A DNA stretch of 64,000 nucleotides from Mixophyes australis. Taxonomy: Eukaryota > Chordata > Amphibia > Anura > Limnodynastidae. Below the pieces are notes generated by a model, which had not been told where the DNA came from, made no database searches, and was given only the letters and a program-made list of their open reading frames with translations. Shown in pieces: positions 11,371-20,214 of the stretch (positions within the stretch are counted from its first letter, which is position 1; each line of letters opens with the position of its first letter). The position numbers were made by a program, and so were the translations under genes. The stretch lies in contig JAVHZZ010000001.1 in NCBI GenBank assembly GCA_036250195.1, positions 392,906,783 through 392,970,782 on the forward strand, written 5' to 3'.

Positions 11371-11720
11371 CCAAATATGAAGAAAAAATAATAAACCTCT
11401 ATCCTCCTCTCTGCACTAGCGATTTTGGTTAGAGCAATTGCAAGAACAATATTGTATTCTCTGTCCCTGCTCTAATTAGCCTATGACTACACCCTGCTCT
11501 CTCCCTCTGTCAAATGGCGATGGATTGCTGTGGAGGCGTGTATTTATAAAGTTGAAGTATCGCGAGAACCGAGCCCCGAGATCCGACGACGTCACAATGA
11601 CGTTCGGCCTCGATTTGTATTCGGAACGGGCGGGAGAGTACCGAGCTGCTCAGCTCGGTACTCGGATACCCAAAGTTCGGGTGGGTTCGGTTCTCGGAGA
11701 ACCGGACCCGCCCATCTCTA
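11371..11720. promoter_or_regulatory. GC-rich 5' end of the hAT element with inverted CGGTTCTCGG motifs
   Basis: The region between the array and the terminus holds GCGAGAACCGAGCCCCGAG, GAGTACCGAGCTGCTCAGC and TTCGGTTCTCGGAGAACCG, which form several inverted repeats, plus a CGACGTCACAATGACGT stretch. The same block, diverged, forms the left end of the short derivative at 36274-36844. It is therefore a conserved end of the family, probably a transposase-binding or promoter region. Confidence 0.6.
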
Positions 11721-11942
11721 TTAATAATGCACTCAGTGGCAGGGGATGCTTTATCCTTCATATTTACACACTGCGTGGATGAGGAGGGCTCATCCCCATT
11801 TCCACCCTGGTTCCAGTAAGTCTGAGCTGGAAGATTTATACTCAAATCTCCCACTTAAATTATTTCAAGTAAATGGGTCCTGAGGTCTGGTGTGCCCTGA
11901 ATAAGGCTGCTCAAGGATAAGACTCTGACCTTGGAGTAGCAG

Positions 11943-12216
11943 CAGGGGCGGGCTGGGCCGGGAGGCAGGGGGGCCGCTCAGATTTTGCGCTTTTAGGGCC
12001 GGGGGGTAGGCCGGCCGGCCGCCCCCCGATGCAATTTCTTCTGATTTTTTTCTGCGGCTGCATCTGATGTCGTCAGATGCGGCCGCATCAGCGCACAGGC
12101 GGCCGCATCACATGACAGGGGATGCGGCCGCGTCATCATTGACGTGGCCGCATCCCCTGTAATGAGATGCGGCCGCCTGTGTGTCCCCCTGCCTGCAGCA
12201 TCCCAGCCCGCGCCTG
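11943..12216. mobile_element. CpG-rich hAT MITE, 8-bp target duplication AGTAGCAG
   Basis: The 274-bp element begins CAGGGGCGGGCTGGG and ends CCCAGCCCGCGCCTG, an inverted repeat with one mismatch. It is flanked by identical AGTAGCAG at 11935-11942 and 12217-12224. The interior has several GCGGCCGC-centred palindromes (GATGCGGCCGCATC type). No coding sequence. Confidence 0.9.
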
Positions 12217-12307
12217 AGTAGCAGTCCCACTGTTTCTGCAGCCAGAGCTCTTTAAGCACAGCTGTGTGTGTAAACTAAATCCCATGAACTATATGGAACT
12301 CCAAGTC

Positions 12308-12887
12308 GCACGTACATTTGTAAAAGGTTTGAGAATTACACAAATATTGGTTTTCACAAAGTTTGCTGCTTACGTGTTTTTAGACCTTTTTGTCAGATGT
12401 TACAATGGTATACTGAAGTAAAATTACTAGCATTTCATAAGTGACATTGTTACATTGTTTATGCAAAGAGTCAATATTTGCAGTGTTGACCCTTTGTTTT
12501 GAAGACCTCTGCAATTCGCCCTGGCATGCTGTCAATCGATTTCTGGGCCACATACTGACTGATGGCCGCCCATTCTTACCTAATCAATGCTTGGACTTTG
12601 TCAGAATTTGTGGGATTTTGTTTGTCCTCCACCTTGAGGATTGACCACAAGTTCTAAATGGGATTAAGGACTGGGAAGTTTACTGGCCATGGACCCAAAA
12701 TTTTGACGTTTTGATCCCCAGGCCACTTACTTATAACTTTTGCATCACGTCAAAGAGCTCCATCATGCTGGAAAAGGCATTGTTCGTCACCAAACTATTC
12801 TTGGATTGTTGGGAAAAGTTGCTCTTGGAGGATGTTTTTGTTCCATTCTTTGTTCATAGCTGTTGTCTTAGGTAAAATTGTTCGCAC
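12308..12887 (-). pseudogene. Tc1-type transposon fragment
   Basis: The sequence from GGTTTGAGAATTACACAA onward matches the start of the fuller Tc1 copy at 56375, including GCAAAGAGTCAATATTTGCA and GACTGATGGCCGCCCATTC. Transposase sense is on the minus strand, so this is the C-terminal coding part plus the end. The left terminus is eroded, and the element is cut off near 12887, where a family A copy begins. It is not functional. Confidence 0.85.
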
Positions 12888-14687
12888 TCACAGAATGTCG
12901 GGTGTGATGTCATCATGTCAAGCCCAACATTCAGTGAGGAGCGGCGCAGAGAGGAGCCAGCAAGAAGATAGAAGAGAAGAAGAAAAGAAAAGCAATGAAA
13001 GAAGCCAATATGAAGGTAAGTAAAGGAACGGAGGCAAGGGAAAGAAATCAGAAAGCCACTTAGTGATGAAGAAGGGGGGGAAGGCACCGAGTGATGAAGA
13101 AGGAGGGGGGATGGCAACGAGTGATGAAGGGGAAGGGGGTAGCAACATGGCTCAGAGTAATGAAGGGAAGGGGGGCAGCATGGCACAGTGTGATTAAGGA
13201 GAGGGGGAAGCAGAATGGCACAGAGTGATGAAGGGGGGAAGCAGCATGGCACAGAGTGATGATGGGGGGGAAGCAGCATGGCACAGTGTGATGAAGGAGA
13301 GGGGGGCAGCATGGCACAGTGGGATGAAGGGGGTCAAGTGAAGGGGGTAAAGCAGCATGGAGGGCGCAGCATGATCATAAGGGGGCACAGCGTGGTTGTA
13401 ATGAAGGGGCACAGTCTGATGTTGAAGGGGTACAGTGGGATCATAAGGAGGCACAGCATGGTGGTGATGAAGGGGCACAGTTGTGTGTGTGTGATGGTGA
13501 TGGCACAGGGGGATTGTGGCAATGTAGTGTGTGTGAGGTCGGTGGTGGCTAATTGATGGGTGCTATTTTGTTTGTGGAGTGGTGTGGGGCAATTTAATAG
13601 TGGGGACTATTAATTTAAGATGGTTGTATGGGGACTATTGAATGTGGGGGTGAGTTTGGGGAGAATGAGGTCTCCTTTTTAAATGTGAAGATGAATTATT
13701 TAATGGCAGTGATGGCTGTGGGAAATAGGTATATTTATGAAATGTAAATATTATTAATTTATTGCTGGGGCTGTTTGGAGGGAGGGAAATAGATTTATTT
13801 ATTAAATGGCAATACTATTATGCTGGAGGAAGGCCTAATTATTAATCGTTGGTGCTATTGATTTAAGGCCCGGGCTGGTTGGAATTTTCTAAATATACCC
13901 ATTTTTTTTCCAAAGAGGGCCCCCAACATTTCAGGACCCAGACAAGCCGCAACTAAAGAAAGCTGCAGTGAAAGTGACAAGAACAGGTAGGAGAGAGCAG
14001 GACAGTCTGTGAAATGTTCTGATTCTAGTGGAACAATCCCGATTATTGATGACTATTCTGCCCAATCTAAGGGGAAGGTCAAGACTGTGTACTCATAATA
14101 TACAGACTGCATTCTTTATATACAAAACTATGGTGCTAGCCGTCCTTCTTGGGCTTACCACACTCCCTCTGGTTGTTTGGTTGCTCCTCTCTATTGACTG
14201 GCCATACCCCCCTGGTGGACCTCTACCATTGTATTCCCCCCTGTGAATGTGAATTGAGGGCACTTATGTGTGGCATAATATAAATTGGGGGCACTACTGT
14301 GGTAAAATAGGAACTGGGGACTCTACTATGTGGTATGTTTTGAATTGTGGGCAGGACTATTTACCACAGTATTAACTGGGCCTCTACTATGAGGACACAA
14401 CTAAGAGGCACTATGAGGTCACTTTCCCGCTGTCCTGAAAGTCAGGACTGCTGGGACATATGTCATGCTCCGGCGAGCGGGCACTGCACACTTCTGCCAA
14501 TGGTGTACACAGCAATGCAGGGTGATTTCTGTAGGAGGGTAGCCTAGCGCTTTTCATCTGCTAGACACACCTCAATGATGCATTGCCACGTCCCCAACTG
14601 TATTACCACTTCCACTTTTGCTCTGCGATGGCGCAATTTTTTTTGCCATGCTCAACTATAAGGGGGGCCCCATGAAGTTGCTGTACA
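12888..14687 (-). mobile_element. Decayed family A non-autonomous element, reverse orientation
   Basis: Read on the minus strand, this follows the same order as the copies at 20215 and 62201. GGGGCCCCCCTTATAG lies near one end (14660-14680), then a segment around 14440-14475 shared with 20470-20520, a tandem region (13060-13520) with units such as AGCAGCATGGCACAGAGTG, and a GATGTCATCATGTC segment at 12906-12920 equivalent to 21830 and 63870. Both termini are missing. Apparent frames through the tandem part (12854-13478) are repeat artefacts. Confidence 0.75.
13060..13520. repeat. Minisatellite of family A, G-rich on the plus strand
   Basis: Irregular units of roughly 30 bp carry GATGAAGG(G)n and AGCAGCATGGCACAG. 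They correspond in position to the T- and C-rich minisatellites of the other two family A copies. Confidence 0.8.
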
Positions 14688-15017
14688 GCAAAATGCAATA
14701 TTAAATCTTTTCTACTACAGTCTGTGAATGGCATTTGACAATCATATAGTCTGAGGATTGTGGCGGTTCATTTAGGCTAGAGAGTTGGGAACCAGAGTCG
14801 CACCCGATATCAATGAGTGTAGAACCCTCACCACCCGTAACAAATTCATGCTATTGGGACAACTTAATAATGGGTGATGATGCAGAGGTCGAATACGGTA
14901 CTCACATATTTTCCGTGAGAAAGTTAAACTGTATTTTGCAGACTATCTTAGCCATAGATGGGATAGCCGGATCCTTCAATTTCTGGGCAATTGTTGCTTG
15001 TGTTGCAATGAAAATGT
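14688..15017 (-). pseudogene. L1 ORF2 C-terminal end, beyond the LTR insertion
   Basis: Minus-strand reading from 15017 gives IFIATQATIAQKLKDPAIP, then KIVCKIQFNFLTENM. This matches the stretch in the intact L1 copy at 30230-30420 (LASHVLAAAKCLIAKRKRV, then MENITSLLRDKEDKF). When the insertion 15023-18263 and one 5-bp duplicate are removed, the frame joins RYVLG at 18264 directly to HIFIAT. Confidence 0.8.
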
Positions 15018-15320
15018 GACGCTGTCAGGCACCGTCCCACACTCTTACCTGGTGCCGGGATAGACGCCTTCTCTGCAGCTCGTCCTGTTGCCTAACAACG
15101 GGACGTCACTTCCGCCTTCCAGGGCGGATGTTCGGCATATCGTGTCTCCGTTGCTAGGCAACGGAGACGCTCTGGGGGGCTTCCTGTTGGTGGTGAGACC
15201 AGCTGACTGCCGACCTCCACTCCCACCAATGAAAGGCCTTTAGCCACTATTTAAACTGGATTCTGGCACCACTAGGGTGCCAGAGTATCTAGTCTCTCAG
15301 CTTGTCTCTTGGCTCCAGTC

Positions 15321-15327
<7 letters not shown>

Positions 15328-15355
<28 letters not shown>
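15328..15355. repeat. (TA)n microsatellite inside the LTR
   Basis: A run of about 13 TA dinucleotides, ending ATATCGATTG. Confidence 0.95.
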
Positions 15356-15358
<3 letters not shown>

Positions 15359-16919
15359 TGCTCCTTCTGGACTTCTGACCCCTGCCTGCCTGACCACTCT
15401 ACTTCAGATTCTCCCTGGTTCCTGTTTGATATCCTGGCTTTAACCCCTGGCTTCCTGACTACCCCTCTGCCTGACTCTGTACCTTTCTGCCCGCTCGGTT
15501 TGACCCCGGATTGTCGACTTAGTTTGTTCACCAGACCTCGTTGGTAGCTATGTAGCGCCCCTCCGGGGAAACAGGACAGACGCAACACAAAAGAACTTAC
15601 CCTGTAAACGATGGTCACCTCCAGTCCGCCTCCGATATCCCAGCTGCGACCCGATCCCAGCAGATCCGCAGTCGCAACCCTTGTCACCTCCAACCACGTC
15701 CCTCTAAGAAAGAGACAGAGTTTACGGCCGTGCCTACCAGGTAAGGGCTGTCCGAGAATACGGCAATGAACAAGAACACTCTCAGTCCAAGCTCTGTTGC
15801 CGCCTCCTCACTTTGCTCTTGCCAAGGCACGGGGAAATACAGGCACTTGAGACCAGGACTAGTCCCGCCTCAAGTACCTCGCAAACCTGCTGGTGAGGGC
15901 CTAACCGAAAGGAGGAATCGAGCGTGATACTCACCGGGACACTCCCACTTACGATCCGGTTCTTCTGCACCTCCCCGACACCTGTTGATGACAAGGAACA
16001 CACAGCCTCCCTTTGCACTCTCAGTGAGACTAAGATGGGCACCCACAAAACTAAACTGGCTACAACAGCGACCCGACCCTAACAACGCTCTAATGGTCGG
16101 CAACGCAACTAAGTCAAACAACTATGACTAACTAGGTGTGGTGCACTAACGGAACTGCTCACTACACACTATGGGGAACACCAGCCGGTGTTCACGGACT
16201 AAACCGGAGGGCGGTTCCTAACCCCCTCGTCCAGGCTGTACCAAGAAGCTGTCTTCTTGCTATGGGGTCACCCACGGATCCTAAGGACCGGCTGCACCAG
16301 ACCCGACTGAGGCTCACTGGAACAGCCCACTAACCCGTGTACAGACTGCCGCCCGGAACAGCCGATCGAACTGAACCGCCCGACTGCCTGCACCCGGGTA
16401 TCGAACACGTGCCCCACTCCAGAACCGCCAGGGAACCTGCACGGAACTGAGGACTGGGACACTCAACCTGAACCACAGGATGCCCCTGGAACTGCGTTGA
16501 GCTGTGCTGCACTGCCACTGACTTACTCAGTCACCCCCTCTGGAAACCAGTGCGACCCCAGGGACCTAAGGGACGGGAAAACTACGTGTGTTCTTCCCTG
16601 ACTATGTGTACGCTGGTAACTACACTTGTCCCCACAGCACGGGTTAGTACAGGAAAACACAGGGAACAAGAGCCTACCTTTAATGGGGGCCTGACGTCTT
16701 GCCCCTGGACACAGTTATGTAGCACACCCCAAAATACCGTAATACAAACAATACTCGCCGCACAGACAGAATAAATACAGTATACAGTACTTTGCACGCT
16801 ACTCACCAGAGCACACCGCTGCTAGCCAACCAGCCGGTTGCTACAGCACCACAGGAGCCTCCGCTCTACTGTACCTCCTAACTCCGTGTGCTCACCTCAC
16901 ACAGGACCGCACCTACACT

Positions 16920-17400
16920 CACGAGGCTCTCATGCCTCTACCACACACCACCAGGGCCTTATGCCCTACACACCATGGGCCTCAGCCCCCTCTCTAACTC
17001 AGGGCTCTGAGCCCACTAACTAGGGCCTTGTGCCCTGCTACTTGGGGCACTAGCCCCTGCCTACTGAGGCCTGTGGCCTCACTGACTATTTACTAGGGCC
17101 TTGTGCCCTTTATAGCATAAGGGCTACCAGCCCCTACTCAGGCCCTGTGGCCTTCCTATGGCCTCTTGGCCACTAACTACCTAAGAGCCTTGTGCCCTTG
17201 CACCTGGGGGCTCTGAGCATCCCCTCACTTAACTAACTAACAGGGCCTTGTGCCCGTTAACAACTTTATGGCCTACTGGCCCACTACTTGATCGGGGCCT
17301 AGTGCCCAAGTCCCTGGGCCTTGTGCCCCTAATTTACTGCTCCACGGGCCTTGTGCCTGACCGTGGCCACGGGCCTAGTGCCCGACCTAACATTGAGGGT
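16920..17400. repeat. Array of about 20 small imperfect palindromes with co-varying arms
   Basis: Short inverted repeats 13 to 17 bp long are spaced irregularly by 10 to 35 bp. Examples are AGGGCCTTGTGCCCT, GGGCTCTGAGCCC, GGGGCACTAGCCCC, TGAGGCCTGTGGCCTCA, TGGCCTCTTGGCCA and GGGCCTAGTGCCC. Arm sequences differ between units but stay complementary within a unit. The spacing and unit are not those of a simple tandem repeat. Confidence 0.85.
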
Positions 17401-17744
17401 ACTTACCTGCTCTGCGCAGGATACTCAACTTGCCACGCTGTCTTCTGCCTTCTTTTCCGTGTCTTCCAGACCCTCCAGCCGGCGGCGCCTCTTCTCCCGT
17501 TCGGCGCGGGTCTTCTGGCTGGTCTGGAGGCGGGGGCTCTCTCAGCCCTTACAAGGGCTCCCCGCCGATGTCTCCGCGTTGAGTGATTAGTGGCAGGGTC
17601 GCTCCTAGCCCTCGCAAGGGCTCCCTGCCACTTCCGGCGTCCTGTTGATGGAAGCTCTCTTCTGTGCTTGACTCGCTGCTCTGGACGTCCACCGACGTCC
17701 TTCTCACTCCGCCGCCGACTGTGTTCTGGCAAAATGGCGCCGCC

Positions 17745-17905
17745 TGGCGACTTATATAGTCGCCGGCGCAATGTCATCAGCCGGCGCGAGCGCCTATTGG
17801 CTCGCGTCGGCGCCAATCTTTTAAATGGCCGGGCGCGAGCCGCGATTGGCTCGCATATCCGGCAGCTGATTGGCCAGCGGGGAAAGATGAGCCCTGATTG
17901 GCTCA
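17745..17905 (-). promoter_or_regulatory. Promoter of the nested element: five CCAAT boxes and a TATA box
   Basis: On the minus strand CCAAT lies at 17897-17901, 17869-17873, 17845-17849 and 17796-17800, with one in the opposite direction at 17813-17817. TATATAAG follows at 17751-17759. Several CCAAT boxes sit in GAGCCAATCAGGGCTC-like inverted repeats. The copy at 49541 keeps GAGCCAATCAGGGCTC at 49714 and GAGCCAATCACGGCTC at 49765. A CCAAT and TATA arrangement of this spacing is that of a RNA polymerase II promoter. Transcription to the left is inferred. Confidence 0.65.
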
Positions 17906-18263
17906 TCCGTCCTCCGCTGCCAGAACCTGAGGAAAAGAAGCCATACTTACCGCCGCTGGAGCGCTGGACGGGTAAGTAACTTCTTTCTTCCTTTTTCACC
18001 CTCTTGCTGGGCACAGGAACCAGGGGCATCTTCTGTCCCTCCAGGGACACGGCGATAGCGGGCATCTTCGCCCACTTCTCGGGCACCGGGGGCATCTCCA
18101 CAGCTACCTGGGAGTTCCGCGACCGACATGTCTCAGCAGCTAAGCCCAAAACCCCTTGCAGGGTTCCCTGTTGAAGACCTGGGGCGTGGTCAGACTCCGC
18201 ATCTCCTTGCGTAGCAGCGCTGATACCAGTAGGTGAAGCTTTCCGATTACCTTGTTAGTGACA

Positions 18264-20206
18264 GACCCAACACATATCTACTATGAGTAGGGGTTTGGGA
18301 GGGATAAAGATGGTGTAAAATTCCATCTGGGAAGGGGGTAATGTTAATATTAAGGACTTCAGTAGCCAATTGAAAGACTTCTCGCCACAATAGTTTGACA
18401 AACAGGCAGTTCCAAAAAATTTTAATGTTATTTTCAACCTCATTACAATGGCGCCAGAAAAACTTAGATTGGTTAAGCCACATATTGTGCATTCTATATC
18501 TAGTGAGATATAATCTATTCAAAAGTTTAATCTGCATCTCTGAGTGGTTCAGGCATTTAGCCATTTTGTAGGAGGTGTTAAAGATTTGTTCCCATTGTGC
18601 ATATGTAAAGGTCCTGTTCAAGTACACCTCCCAATGATGTTGCAAGGTCGATTTAACAGGATCATTTATGTGGAGTAATTGCTAAAAAGTAATTGCACGT
18701 TTCCCACTGCCGTTTGTGAGTCTGGACAATATTGGGTCTGGTGGTGGTTGAATGGGTCCCTGAGTTTTAACAATTCCAGTGACCAAATGTCGGATTTGGA
18801 GATATTTTATAGAGATCACTGGTAGGTAAGTTAAATAACTCTTGGAGTGTATGGAAGAGCAAAAGGGAGTCTGCTTAAATAACATCAGTTAACGACTTGA
18901 CTTCTTTTGTCTACCTGGAGGTGGGGTTACAGCTGGCGATCAGTTTTGATAGTGCTCTTATGGACAGGTTCCAGGTTGGTAAATCAAAGTCTTTGCTTAC
19001 AGCTATTGCACCATCCCAAGATCAGATTGACTGGTTGTAATAATTTGGAAGTCCAAACAATATTCTTTAAAGGATATTCATGATATAATGCACTTTCTAA
19101 GTCCACCCAAGGTGTATGGTGCTCTGGGAGGGCCCAGTATCTCATTTGAATTAAAATGAAAGCGTCTTGTTATTTAACCAGGTTATTTAACTCACCCTAT
19201 TGTATGCTATTCTAGTGGGCTTAAATTTCCATACATAGGGGGACATCATCGAGTGCAATCTAGCCATGTATTTCCTGGGAATCAAGCCTGGGATAATGTG
19301 ATATTTGTACATGAACTTAATTAATAGCATAATCTTTTATGCCGCTAGGTGGACTAACCAAGAGATCTCATAGTTCAACCAGGCTTTTGTCAAAGTAGAC
19401 AATTGGACCAACAATGGAGGGATATAAGACTCAAATATATTGGCTATATTTGAGGGAACTTGGATGCCAAGGTAAGATAGAGAGCCCCTTTTTCAGATAT
19501 ATTTAAATTTGCATTGCAATATACTTCAGGTATATTTATAGGAAGGGTTTCAGATTCACTAGCATTAAGTCTGTATAAGGAGACCTCAATATACTGATCT
19601 AAGAATCTAAGAGGGAGCCTCATGCTAACAACGAGGTTTCGGGATTGGTAATAGACAGCAACTCATTATCTGCGAACCAGCATAGCTTATGAGACATTCC
19701 CTTAAAATTAAAATAAAGTTAGAGGAGCAGATTTTTACAGCTAGAAGTTTAATTGCCAGCACAAAAATGAGAAGGGAAATCAGTCATCCCTGCCTAGTGC
19801 CATTTGTGGCTTTAAACGAGTCAGACAAAAAGCCACTGCTGAAGACTCTTGTGGATACAAAGCTAGAAGTGAGTGTAATATTTGGTCTTTGAAGCCAAAT
19901 CTGGAGAGAGTTTCTTGCATATACTGCCAATGTAGACTATCAAAGGCTTGCTCTGCATTTAGAGAATGCAAACTCTGTTTGATGCCTCAAAACCATTTCC
20001 ACTATATTGAGTACCCTGCGAATGTTGTCAGACGTCTTTTTTGTCCATCACAATCCCTACCTGGTCAGGGTGAACCAGTGGTGAGATAAAAAGAATAATA
20101 TAGTTAGCAACCAGTTTAGCGTAGATCTTAATGTCCATATTTAACAATGCAATAGGTCTGTAATTTTTTCACTCTGCATGGTCTTTCACAGGCTTTGGTA
20201 TGGTAT
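18264..20206 (-). pseudogene. L1 ORF2 reverse transcriptase and downstream part, decayed
   Basis: Minus-strand translation gives scattered but collinear L1 ORF2 motifs: VANYIILFISPLVHPDQVG before the catalytic core, then SLNAEQAFDSLHWQYMQET (family pattern LDAEKAFDxVxW) at 19890-19970. Near 18250-18640 comes the C-terminal domain, with NRLYLTRYRMHNMWLNQS, a W/C-rich segment and the FW..C spacing of the terminal zinc-knuckle region. There are stops every 20 to 60 codons. ORF2 normally supplies endonuclease and reverse transcriptase for target-primed insertion. This copy cannot. Confidence 0.82.
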
Positions 20207-20214
20207 GGTATCTG

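Larger units (their letters stand above)
6758..11720 (-). mobile_element. Full-length hAT DNA transposon with 8-bp target duplication TTAATAAT
   Basis: The element runs from TAGAGATGGTCACTGACC to GGACCCGCCCATCTCTA and is flanked by identical octamers TTAATAAT at 6750-6757 and 11721-11728. Only the outer TAGAGATGG is a true terminal inverted repeat. The two subterminal regions differ: the left is rich in GGTTTTGGTTTT, the right in CGGTTCTCGG-type inverted motifs. The transposase gene is on the minus strand (7975-10546). Tandem arrays of 100-bp units lie inside each end. Length (4963 bp), BED finger, RNase H-like transposase domain and hATC dimerisation domain are typical of autonomous hAT elements, though the reading frame is now broken. 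Confidence 0.93.
15551..18138 (-). mobile_element. GC-rich LTR-like element nested in the LTR, with promoter and palindrome array
   Basis: Foreign sequence interrupts the outer LTR between GTTGGTAGCTA and GCTAAGCCC. With TG...CA ends at 15551 and 18138 the target duplication would be GCTA. Homology to the LTR at 37690 could instead begin slightly earlier, so the right edge is uncertain by about 15 bp. On the minus strand the order is CCAAT boxes, a TATA box, transcribed region with a splice-donor-like GCAG|GTAAGT at 17406, then an array of small palindromes, then a GGGGCGCTACA end. A second copy in the opposite orientation lies at 49541-50660. The long open minus frame 17403-18149 is GC-driven and crosses the promoter, so I do not call it a gene. 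Confidence 0.65.
15023..18263 (+). mobile_element. Solo LTR-like element, itself interrupted; 5-bp target duplication with one mismatch
   Basis: The outer piece starts TGTCAGGCACCGTCCC at 15023 and ends TTGTTAGTGACA at 18263 (TGTC...GACA). It is flanked by GACGC (15018-15022) and GACCC (18264-18268). Its last part (AGCTAAGCCC, CCTTGCAGGG) matches a second LTR of the family at 37690-37760, and its start matches TGTCAGATGCCGTCCC at 37316. No internal retroviral genes are present, so it is a solo LTR, probably of a Ty3/gypsy-type element (family inferred). It carries CTTGCCTAACAACGGGACG-type sequence also seen in the unrelated-looking solo LTR at 48758. Confidence 0.75.

Noticed and set aside
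12854..13478. Several overlapping minus-strand frames rich in Pro, His and Ser
   Set aside because: Products of the family A tandem repeat, with no coding character outside the repeat.
15018..15583. An LTR ending at 15578 (GACA) with a perfect GACGC duplication at 15018-15022 and 15579-15583
   Set aside because: The match is probably chance. The LTR 3' part resumes after 18138 with homology to the LTR at 37690, and removing 15023-18263 restores the L1 reading frame, which the shorter boundary does not.
15319..16121. Open minus-strand frames of 83 to 124 codons
   Set aside because: They span an LTR junction and a TA microsatellite, with no domain pattern.
16920..17400. CRISPR or transfer-RNA-like array
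   Set aside because: The repeats are short palindromes of varying sequence and irregular spacing. No cloverleaf or polymerase III boxes are seen.
17403..18149. Open minus-strand frame of 248 codons
   Set aside because: GC-rich sequence has few stops. The frame runs straight through the CCAAT and TATA promoter, and the related copy at 49541 does not keep it open.
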